Below are positions 18,990 through 28,100 of a DNA stretch of 58,028 nt, in pieces (within the stretch, counting starts at the first letter, position 1; every line of letters begins with the position of its first letter). Made by a program: the position numbers and the translations under genes. The notes under the pieces were generated by a model, which searched no databases, was not told the origin of the DNA, and worked only from the letters and a program-made list of their open reading frames with translations. Location: positions 1-58,028 of the forward strand of contig JAUSHJ010000009.1 of NCBI GenBank assembly GCA_030648615.1, written 5' to 3'. The stretch is from Microcaldota archaeon (GTDB lineage Archaea; Micrarchaeota; Micrarchaeia; Anstonellales; Bilamarchaeaceae).

Positions 18990-19132
18990 CGCTCCGAGTC
19001 TGACTCGAACAGACGACCCCCTGATAACTGCTGGTCTCGGGTTTCGTGTTTCGCGTCCTGCAATCAAGACTCAAAACTTCACGACCCAAAACTGCTAACA
19101 GTCAGGTGCTCTACCTACTGAGCTACCGAAGC
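18990..19132 (-). tRNA. tRNA-Asn(GTT) with ~70-nt intron (about 19026-19095) after position 37
   Basis: rc GCTTCGGTAGCTCAGTAGGTAGAGCACCTGACTGTTA[intron]ATCAGGGGGTCGTCTGTTCGAGTCAGACTCGGAGC; acceptor, D, anticodon and T stems all form. Confidence 0.88.
19030..19092. repeat. heptamer-type array inside the tRNA-Asn intron
   Basis: minus ACGCGAA ACACGAA ACCCGAG ACC; plus ATCAAG ACTCAAA ACTTC ACGACCCAAAAC. Confidence 0.6.
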
Positions 19133-19162
19133 AACGTGTATAAGATAATTCTAATGTACCTT

Positions 19163-19324
19163 AGCCGCAATTGTTTCTTTTAGAAACAATGCACATTATT
19201 TTCAGCTGAAAATAATTGCGCCCTAGTCTTCAGTAATTCCAAAAGACGGGCTTTCAGACGCTCCCAATTGTCCTTCAGACAATGGACATATTGTCGCAAT
19301 ACGACAATCATGTCGCGTCAGCTG
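19163..19324 (-). repeat. intergenic array of two tandem two-hairpin palindromic units
   Basis: minus: GACATgATTGTCGtattgCGACAATATGTC-C-ATTGTCtgaagGACAAT ... GCGCaATTATTTTCagctGAAAATAATGTGC-ATTGTTTCtaaaaGAAACAAT. Confidence 0.75.
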
Positions 19325-19405
19325 TTCAACGATTTAGCTAATAACCATAAAGCATTAGCTAAAAACAGATTAACTAATTTAGCAACGTTAGCTTTTTATT
19401 GTTGC

Positions 19406-19943
19406 TTAATTCAAACATTTGAAACTTCCTAGCATTTTTTGTAGCTGTTTTTCATCTTCTTGCTTTTTGCTGACCGGGCCAGCCATAACCAAAACAGCAA
19501 ATTTATCCTTGCACTGCGTCAGTGAGCTCATCAAATACTCGGTTGGATCGTCATCATAACCATCGGTTATGCACCATTCCCTTCTATTTATATAATCTAT
19601 TTTTTTATCCAGTTTTTTCATATCCCAGGTTATCAGTTGTCAATAAGTCACAATCATATTCGCCATCAGTAGATTCTGTTAATAATATCGTTTCGTGGTC
19701 TAAGCTTATCAGCTGTTTTTCAGATTTCAGTGGTGAGAGCGTGTAAAGCATTAGTTCTGCCTTTTCCCTGCCGGCCCATGGCCTCCAGTAGCTTCCGGAA
19801 TAAGTAAATTCATAGCTATTCTTTTGAGTAGTTGTAACATTCTCTTCCTGAATCGTCTTTGCCACTGTGCTGTAAACATCACTTCTACTGCACCCAAAAA
19901 ATAACAATACTAAAACAAGAATCAAAGTTATGCTTTTTTTCAT
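19406..19943 (-). pseudogene. lipoprotein gene split by frameshift (ORFs 19605-19943 and 19406-19621)
   Basis: the two ORFs concatenate to match the adjacent 174-aa paralog; the shift maps to an A6 run (tatgaaaaaactgg on minus). Confidence 0.7.
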
Positions 19944-20001
19944 ATGAAATTCTTATTTGGTACTTTTTATCAATCTTTCTTCAGACGCTTCACATTGTTA
20001 C

Positions 20002-20526
20002 TTAATTCAAGCATTTGAAACTTTCAAGGATTTTATAGAATTCCTCTTTATCCTTAACCTTATTTTTTTCCGGACCTATCATCCCTATAGTGATAAAATG
20101 ACCATTCCCACAATTGGTCATAGCATCAAAAGAATACTCTGATGGTGTTGTTTCATAACCTTCAAGAATACACCAACCTCGATTATTTACTGCCTCGTTT
20201 CTGTTGTTTAACTCTGCATAACCCATTAGTTCTTTGGTTACTAGCCTACAATCTGCCAGACCTTCATCACTAATAAACACAATGACTGTCTCTTCATCTC
20301 TTGTACTTAATAACCTATCAAATTTTTCTCCACTACCTAGTAGCATGACCAATGATTTTTCAGTCTCACTAAATGGTACCCAATATTTAGAATAATTAAA
20401 CTGATAAATATCTTTCTGAGTTACAACGGTGGTGTCATTTTGGGTAACATCTGAAATATTTTTATTTCCACTGGTACAACCAAAAATAAGAAGAAATATA
20501 ATGAGAATTGTAAAGGAACTTTTCAT
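20002..20526 (-). CDS. lipoprotein, intact paralog of the 19406-19943 gene
   Basis: lipobox LIFGCTSG; shared WCI.GY...P.EY...SFKCLN. Confidence 0.65.
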   Translation of the reverse strand: MKSSFTILIIFLLIFGCTSGNKNISDVTQNDTTVVTQKDIYQFNYSKYWVPFSETEKSLVMLLGSGEKFDRLLSTRDEETVIVFISDEGLADCRLVTKELMGYAELNNRNEAVNNRGWCILEGYETTPSEYSFDAMTNCGNGHFITIGMIGPEKNKVKDKEEFYKILESFKCLN

Positions 20527-20550
20527 AAAATCAGTTTACGTTGTTTCAAT

Positions 20551-21645
20551 TTATAAATGAAGTCTATTCCTTTCTGTTAGTTCCCCATGATAATTGGTAC
20601 ACACGGTATCCCTTACCGCAGCCATTGCATCTTCAAAATTCCATTTTGCACTTTTTAGCTTTAATGTGCCATTTTTAGCAGTAAAATGTTCTCCGATTGC
20701 CCACCTAAATTTAATCGCAGCACAAGAAAATGTCATGTCCCCACAAGATATAGTAGTTTTAGGTGCTCCGACATCATAAACTTCAGTTCTAACACCACCT
20801 CTAGGACATTGAGTGGTAATCGCAATTGGAATTTTTGTCGATAACTCAGTAATTACCTCTTTCCACCTAGATGGAATGTTCCCTAGACCATATGCAGATA
20901 TTAGAATTGGCACATTGCCAACTTTGTAAAGGATATCTGGAGAAGAATCGGGAGTTATCTGAATGGTAAATAAGTCAGGATAGAAGTGATCATATAACTC
21001 TATTTTTCTATCTCGACCTGCTAAATTATACGAATCTATTTTGGAGAACATGCGTAAGTTACTATCTCCGCTTATTTCTCCGACTTTTGGATAGTTTGGA
21101 CTGTCGAAACCTTCCGGATTACCAGAATGCATTTTAACAGATCTACAACCAAGAAGAATACGAGAGCCGAATAAAATAAAAACACCAGGATCTAGGGATA
21201 ACGCTGCTTTGAATGAATTTGCCAAATTTCTCGGACCGTCAGATTCCTGAAGATTCCAAGGAATTTCTGAACCTGTGAGAATTACCGGAATATATAATTT
21301 AGAAAGCATGAACGTAAGTGCAGAAGCAGCATATGTCATCGTATCAGTACCATGAGTAACAATTGCCCCACCAAGATGTTTAGAACGATTTGACATGTTA
21401 GCTAGGCATCTGGCGATTCTTTTCCAATCTTCCACACCCATCTCAGTACTATCTTTCAAGACATTTTTTCTTCTGCCTTCTACTAATGGTCTCTTCGTAA
21501 TTACTTCTATATTAAATCTTTTTTCTATATTATCTATGAACCGACCATCGATTGACCCACGAACACTTGGACTTAGGCCATGGCCATTCTTAGCAATAGA
21601 TTCTATAGTTCCCCCTGTACGAATAAGTAAAATCTTTTTTCTCAT
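20551..21645 (-). CDS. L-asparaginase family protein
   Basis: LIRTGGTIESIAK, GAIVTHGTDTMTYAASAL. Confidence 0.88.
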   Translation of the reverse strand: MRKKILLIRTGGTIESIAKNGHGLSPSVRGSIDGRFIDNIEKRFNIEVITKRPLVEGRRKNVLKDSTEMGVEDWKRIARCLANMSNRSKHLGGAIVTHGTDTMTYAASALTFMLSKLYIPVILTGSEIPWNLQESDGPRNLANSFKAALSLDPGVFILFGSRILLGCRSVKMHSGNPEGFDSPNYPKVGEISGDSNLRMFSKIDSYNLAGRDRKIELYDHFYPDLFTIQITPDSSPDILYKVGNVPILISAYGLGNIPSRWKEVITELSTKIPIAITTQCPRGGVRTEVYDVGAPKTTISCGDMTFSCAAIKFRWAIGEHFTAKNGTLKLKSAKWNFEDAMAAVRDTVCTNYHGELTERNRLHL

Positions 21646-21792
21646 AGCACTGCCTCTGTCTGAAATAAAAGTTATTGTTTTTAATTGCTGAAAATGGTTT
21701 ATATATATTTGTTGAAAAAAATAGACAAAAAGAATATAAATGATAGATTTATAAAAGAAATACCGACATAATGCTCATATATAAGAGGTGCA

Positions 21793-22239
21793 TTGAACAT
21801 GATAGATGAAAAAGATGAATTAATTCTTAATGAATTAAAGATTAATGGTAGAGAATCCACTGTTGATATTTCAAAGAAAACTGGAATACCTAGAGTCACT
21901 GTACACGAGAGAATAAAGAAAATGCAGGAAAAAGGAATAATAAAAAAATTTACAGTAATGCCAGATTACAAGAAACTCGGACAGGAAACTACTGCGTTTG
22001 TACTGATAGCTTACGCACCTAAAAATTTGTTACAAAGACAAGTTGCAGAGAAGATAGGTAAATTACATAATGTCTATGAAATTTATCTTATTGCAGGAGA
22101 ATGGGATATGATTGCCAAGGTTCGTGGAAAAAATCTTGAGGATATCGGAAAATTAGTTTTGGATAAGATAAGGAGTATTGAAGGAGTAGAAAAAACATTT
22201 ACGATGGCTTCATTTGAAACGATAAAAGATGAATGTTGA
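21793..22239 (+). CDS. Lrp/AsnC family transcriptional regulator
   Basis: HTH RESTVDISKKTGIPRVTVHERIKKMQEKGIIKKFTV plus RAM domain. Confidence 0.92.
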   Translation: MNMIDEKDELILNELKINGRESTVDISKKTGIPRVTVHERIKKMQEKGIIKKFTVMPDYKKLGQETTAFVLIAYAPKNLLQRQVAEKIGKLHNVYEIYLIAGEWDMIAKVRGKNLEDIGKLVLDKIRSIEGVEKTFTMASFETIKDEC

Positions 22240-22241
22240 GA

Positions 22242-22289
22242 TTTGTCCACACCATTCGTCTTTAGTTTTCTCCGTATATGAGACACGCA
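22242..22289 (+). repeat. direct repeat copy 1 (about 48 bp)
   Basis: TTTGTCCACACCATTCGTCTTTAGTTTTCTCCGTATATGAGACACGCA. Confidence 0.7.
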
Positions 22290-22489
22290 TATCACATGCT
22301 TCCGGTTACCTGTGAAGGCGGCTATAATGGTACATATTATTTTCAGGTTGATAATTTTCTCATGATAAATTAGATGATAAAATGCCTATATTAAATAGGA
22401 ATTAACATCTATAATCTTACAAAATGACGGAAGTATAATCAAAACATTTAATAATGTTCAAGTTATTAATAGTATATTTAGGTGTTTAA

Positions 22490-23857
22490 TTGAGATACGA
22501 TAAACGTTTGTTTAGTGATAAATCAACTAGTGTAATTACTAGAAAATTAAGAAATCCATTCATAGCTGGAGCAATGGCTCTTTTTACTCTTGCAGGTTGT
22601 GGAGATACAATCCATAGAAATAGTTTTACTAAAAAACGCACAGATGGAGGTATTTCTTCAGATGAAAATGGTGAAATTAACATAAATGCCAGAGAGTATA
22701 GTTTTAATCAGAGAATTAACTCACAAACTTCTTCAGATGAAATTGCAGGACAATATCTTAGTTATGCATGTGAAGATAACATTCTTTATCGTTCATTATG
22801 TATTGAATCAACTTGCAAGGAACCTGAAATTATTGAACGTTGTGAGGAAACTCAAATGTGCAGTGCAATTCAAAGAACTTGTGTCCCGAGAGAAGGTGAT
22901 GGGAGTCTAGACGCAGGACTAGAAACTCAAGACCCAAGACAATCTCCTGATGCAGGATATCCTCAACCACCTACTTGTAGCGAAGAAGATAAACCATCTG
23001 TAACATGCTTGCCTAGCCAAGAAGGAACAGTAACACTTACATGCCAGAATGGAGAATGGTCAGTTGAAACAGACTGTCACCCGATTCAATTACATAATCT
23101 TGATGCAGGATCCAATACCCAGGATGCCGGACACCAAACACGAGACGCTGGACTCGAGACAAAAAATACTGCTATGGATGGTGGTAGCGGCTTAGATGCT
23201 GGACCGGATATACGAGACGCAGGTATGGATGGTGGAATAGTAACAGAACACTGTGAAACAAGATCGATCCAATTTATATGCGGCAACCAAAGCTCTTCAG
23301 ATTGGAATTGGGAGTATGTTGCTACATACTATGTTCCGACTGGTCAAACGAATACATATCAAGTACATAATAGTTTAAATTCTGGTTTTTGTGGCAGCTT
23401 TGATGCCCCTTCACCTTATGGAGAGGAATTAAATCATCATCCAGTAAGTCATCCTAATGAAAATTGCTATAGCAACTCTTACTCTAAAGGACCAATAACA
23501 TGGAGCACTTATACAGAGGCTACTGGATATGTATATGTATCAGTACCACTCACAGTTTATTTTTTACCTAGATTACTCAATCACTTGAATATAACTATAA
23601 ATGGAGAAAGTTTAGTCGCTCCTCCTTACAATGATATATCGATCGCGTTCACAACTGGACAAGGAATAGAAGAAAGACATGCAACTTTTCCGTTTCAAGG
23701 CGAATTGATGTGCCCTAGTGTTCAATCAGTTTCTTTTGTTGATACGGTACCATCTAATTGGGACGCACGTACAATATGGCTAAACCCTTACACTGGATAT
23801 AATGATTACCAAGCTGCGATATACGGAATCACGATAGACTATTGTTATAATCCATAG
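22490..23857 (+). CDS. secreted lipoprotein with DAG-rich low-complexity linker
   Basis: lipobox LAGCGDT; LDAGLETQDPRQSPDAG...DAGSNTQDAGHQTRDAGLETK; Cys-rich N-terminal part; TTG start. Confidence 0.65.
   Translation: MRYDKRLFSDKSTSVITRKLRNPFIAGAMALFTLAGCGDTIHRNSFTKKRTDGGISSDENGEININAREYSFNQRINSQTSSDEIAGQYLSYACEDNILYRSLCIESTCKEPEIIERCEETQMCSAIQRTCVPREGDGSLDAGLETQDPRQSPDAGYPQPPTCSEEDKPSVTCLPSQEGTVTLTCQNGEWSVETDCHPIQLHNLDAGSNTQDAGHQTRDAGLETKNTAMDGGSGLDAGPDIRDAGMDGGIVTEHCETRSIQFICGNQSSSDWNWEYVATYYVPTGQTNTYQVHNSLNSGFCGSFDAPSPYGEELNHHPVSHPNENCYSNSYSKGPITWSTYTEATGYVYVSVPLTVYFLPRLLNHLNITINGESLVAPPYNDISIAFTTGQGIEERHATFPFQGELMCPSVQSVSFVDTVPSNWDARTIWLNPYTGYNDYQAAIYGITIDYCYNP
22911..22941 (+). repeat. 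heptamer-type array within CDS
   Basis: ACGCAGG ACTAGAA ACTCAAG ACCCAAG AC. Confidence 0.55.
23131..23166 (+). repeat. heptamer-type array within CDS
   Basis: ACACCAA ACACGAG ACGCTGG ACTCGAG ACAAAAA. Confidence 0.6.
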
Positions 23858-23869
23858 CTCCCCCTAACC

Positions 23870-23917
23870 TTTGTCCACACCTTTCAGCTTCAATTTTCTT
23901 CCAAGATAAGGCACGCA
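23870..23917 (+). repeat. direct repeat copy 2 (about 48 bp)
   Basis: TTTGTCCACACCTTTCAGCTTCAATTTTCTTCCAAGATAAGGCACGCA; 37/48 matches to 22242-22289 by hand. Confidence 0.7.
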
Positions 23918-23954
23918 CTACTAGTAATTTTAAACTCTTCGTTACAATTTGTGA

Positions 23955-24479
23955 ATGGATAGTATGAACATATTCGCATCGGTAAAAATGCTCCTAAAAC
24001 GGGAAAGAGTAGTGCCACCAAAACCTGAAAAAATAGTAGCACCCATGCCTGAAAAAGGACTACTAGAAGGACCTAAAACTGGAATAGCAACTGAAAATAT
24101 AGTTCGAGTAACTTCAGACCCAAAACAATTACGACTTTTTGCATTGCTTAATTCTTCTAGTCTTTCAGATAGAGTAACTGCTGCAACGGAGATACTTTCA
24201 TCCACTCTTGCAAGACAATCTATCCGTTGGACTCGCACATGGCAATATGCCTATCAGCTAAACCCTGGAGAAGCACCAAAAAGAATAGATGTGTATATTG
24301 CTAGAAGACGTTTCGATCATGATATTTTAGTTAAAGTTGCTGTTCCATCAGAAGGAGAACCGGTAGTTATATTCGTAGAAGAAGAAAACAGATCACTTGC
24401 AACTGCTGTTGCCCAAGCAATAACAGAAGCAAGAGGTGGCATTCCGATTACTGTTAGACAAGGAATTTATGTTTTTTGA
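23955..24479 (+). CDS. hypothetical protein
   Basis: 174-aa ORF. Confidence 0.6.
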   Translation: MDSMNIFASVKMLLKRERVVPPKPEKIVAPMPEKGLLEGPKTGIATENIVRVTSDPKQLRLFALLNSSSLSDRVTAATEILSSTLARQSIRWTRTWQYAYQLNPGEAPKRIDVYIARRRFDHDILVKVAVPSEGEPVVIFVEEENRSLATAVAQAITEARGGIPITVRQGIYVF

Positions 24480-24528
24480 TATTGACAATTTAATGACTTA
24501 AAAAATGAAAAGGTGAGCTCAAATAGAA

Positions 24529-25089
24529 ATGAAAATAAGAAAACCTATGGAATTTTCTAGATTTAAAGAAATTGTAAAAAAACCATTTAGAGAATTGGCA
24601 AGAATTTACATGTTATCAGATGACGTAGTCTGGCACGGCTACGATTGGATAGTTAGAAAAGCGGAAGAAAAAAAACTTTTAGAAAGAAATTATTTAATCA
24701 GTATTGCACTAGTGTCATCTGGTATAGGATTTTTTAAAACTGTTTTTTTACCTGTATATTTAAATGAACATGCAATATTAATGGGATTTGGATTTATTGT
24801 TTCACCAAAAGTAATGAGTGATTTTAAGTATATAAGACGTATGATTAACAACAACGGAACAGCCACTAGAAAAGAAAATAGCTATGATAAAATTATTAGA
24901 TTAGCAATTTTAGCATATAGTTTTCACATGATGTTCTTCAAAGATCAAGTTGAAATGCCGAATCATTTATTTATAGGAGTTGTTGGAGCATCAGTAGCAA
25001 GTTATTTTTATCTGGATGATAGCACTGGAAATGGAATGATCGACAGAATAAGAGAAGAAGCTAGATTATCTGTTTCTAGAACGAGCTGA
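24529..25089 (+). CDS. hypothetical membrane protein
   Basis: 186-aa ORF with hydrophobic segments. Confidence 0.6.
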   Translation: MKIRKPMEFSRFKEIVKKPFRELARIYMLSDDVVWHGYDWIVRKAEEKKLLERNYLISIALVSSGIGFFKTVFLPVYLNEHAILMGFGFIVSPKVMSDFKYIRRMINNNGTATRKENSYDKIIRLAILAYSFHMMFFKDQVEMPNHLFIGVVGASVASYFYLDDSTGNGMIDRIREEARLSVSRTS

Positions 25090-25118
25090 ACTTAAAATTA
25101 GAAAATAAAAGGAAAAGG

Positions 25119-25194
25119 ACTAGACCCAGAACTCGAGACTGAAAACTCAAGACTGGAAGCCAGAACGCAAGACCCAAGACTGAAAACGCTCAGC
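25119..25194 (+). repeat. heptamer-type array between a hypothetical gene and the nrd stop codon
   Basis: ACTCGAG ACTGAAA ACTCAAG ... ACGCAAG ACCCAAG ACTGAAA ACG. Confidence 0.7.
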
Positions 25195-28100
25195 TACATC
25201 CGGTCGTCTGCCCGCAATCAACACAAACAGTGCACGATCCATTATTCTTTACTCTCATTCCGCCACAGTTACCACACTGTTCACCTGTGAACCCTTGCAG
25301 TTTAGCATCTGCCTTTTTCTCCAGGTCTGAATCTCCACTATCTGATTTAGATTTCTGTCGAACTAACGCAGTTGGCAATTTAACTTCAGGTTTTACAGGA
25401 AGAGTTGGCTTAAGTGTTGGTGGTTCAGCTTTTCCGTTGCTCCCATTATCATCAGGAACATGAACTAAATCTGACCGCCCAAGATACTCATAACCAAGAA
25501 CCCTAAAAACAAAATCAACAAGTGAAGTAGCTTGTTTCACATTCGGATGACCGCTTACAACTCCAGAAGGTTCAAATCGGGTAAATGTAAATGTATCTAC
25601 GAACTCCTCAAGCGGTACACCATACTGAATACCTTTACTCACTGCAATTGCAAAACAGTTCAAAAGACTTCGGTAACCTGCACCTTCCTTATAGGAGTCA
25701 ATAAACACTTCTCCTAATTCACCATCCGGATATTCTCCAGTACGTATGAAAAGTTTTTGACCACCAATTCTAGCTTCCTGTACGAAACCTGCTCTTTTCG
25801 GTGGCAATTTTTTCCTCATACCACGAACAAGTACGTCATGCATTTCTTTCGGACCAATGGTTTCATCTACATCATCAGAACCAACTAAAGAAAGTAGTTC
25901 ATGTTCATCCTGTGCCTGAGAATTGAGTGGCTGGCTTAATTTACTACCATCACGATAGAGTGCCATGCATTTTACCATGAGATTATAGGATTGCTCGTAA
26001 ACTTCCTTAACATCTTCAAGTGTCGCTTCGTTAGTCATGTTTATAGTCTTGGAAATTCCACCACTGATAAATGGCTGGACTGCACCCATCATTTTTACAT
26101 GAGCCATATGAGGGATATATCGTTTCCCGTATTTTCCACATTTGTTTGCGCAATCGAATATTGGATAGTGTTGCTCTTTCAAATACGGAGCTCCTTCAAT
26201 AGTCATTGTACCTGAAACATAATCGTTTGCTTTATTTATCTGTTCAGCAGTGAAACCTAGAGCAGAAAGTAAATCAAATGAAGTATTGTTAAGAACTTCT
26301 TTGCTGAACCCAAGTATCTTTGTGCAGAACTCCTCCCCTAAAGTAAACTTATTGAATACAAATTTCACATCGAATGCATTAGCAAGTTGGGATTCCACTA
26401 CTTTTATTTTATCATCTGTAAATCCTTTTGCTCTAAGTGTTTCAGCATTTATGTATGGACAGCCTACCAGAGTTCCATGTCCTCTGCAGTATTCCTCTAT
26501 TTCCTTAACCTGATGCTCTTCGTAACCAAGTTTCTTTAGTGCTTTCTTTACTGATTGGTTTACAATCTTGAAGTAACCGCCGCCTGCGAGTTTCTTGAAT
26601 TTAACAATTGCAAAATCAGGTTCAATACCTGTTGTATCACAATCCATCACAAGCCCGATAGTATTGTGGCTTATGAAACCATTTGCAATGTAAGTAGTGT
26701 TTTCAGGCACTGAAAGATCATAGGTAGGTTCTACGCCACCATCTTCATTGCTGGCAACAGAATCATAGAAGAATTGTAATACTTCCAAAAGTTTCGGACT
26801 TTTTGTTTGTTCATAAATTGACTTGACAAGATTCCTTGAAACAGAATTGTGTCTTCTTAAAGAAAGCATCACTGCCCCTCTTTGATTACCTGCAGAAGAT
26901 ATAATTTCCTGAGCTACTTCAGAAGACAGTGGAATCCTATCTTTTTTGCCACCTTGATAAGTTTCAGATATTACAATTTGTGATTTCTTTCTGTTACTCA
27001 TGAATCCTATTTGTTCGATAAATTGCGTATTGTAAGACGAATTCCTGATTCTTAATACGTAAATTTCTGACTGACCCCAGCCTGAAATGTCTATCTTAGT
27101 AGTTGTTGGATAACCTAAGCTTAACAGCATTGTTCTCACTTCACCGGAAAATTCAATGCTTGCAGTTGTCCAACTTGGATTGCCCACGCTTACAGTTCCA
27201 TCAGCCTCAAAAAGACCTCTTAAGAATGCTGAGTAGATTTCCTTATTATTAGTATATAGAACTGCGTCAGGAATATGAGGCTGATAACCTTTTCCACCTA
27301 TATGTTCCTCAGGTTTTATCTTTGCAAATCCTGCGGCTTCCCACCAAACTGCAAGAGGAACAGAATTAACTGCAACTTCAATATAACCTTTCTGCTGAGT
27401 TAGATGACAATCTAGATTAAATAGAGATTTTGTTAACTCTTTCAATCGTTCTGTAACATCGTCATCGCCATTGGTAACACAAAATCGTAGCCCTTTAGCA
27501 TGAAGGCTACCATCACCCATGAAGTAACCTAAAATTTCTGCAAATTCTGCGCTCATTTCTTTTGGAACTTTTGTTTCAAAATCAGCTGTCCAATGCATCT
27601 CTGATAATGGAGGCAATATAACTGATTTCGATTCCCCAAATATCGTGTTCATTGTAAGCGGAACTGAATCTCCTTTCTGAATATCTGCAAATGATTTCCA
27701 GACTAAATTGCCTTCTAAATCAAAGACTTTTATTTTATGTTTTAACGTACCTTGAATTTCATAACCTGCAGCAGTTTTTATCTTTCTTGTCTCTGCAAAT
27801 CCGTTAATATAGAATTTTGTAGCTTGTTTTTCTCCTTCATCCGTCATTACCTTGAATGAAGCATCCTGCCACTGATCTCCTTTGATATTTCCAAGTGTTT
27901 TTAGTCTTACTAAACCAGTATCAGTTGAAACCAACGAACTTCCGAGTAAACAACCAGTTGGTGCAATAACCGTAACTTGTGCATTTCTATAACCGTATTT
28001 CTCTCCTTCACCTAACGCACGATCCCAGCATTCTCTTGCTGAAGATAATAAATATTGCGGAGCAAATGATGGATTAATTGCAACTGGTTTAACTGTAAGC

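Noticed and set aside
25119-25194. CRISPR array
   Set aside because: Heptamer tract is degenerate, has no repeat-spacer alternation and no cas genes are in the window.
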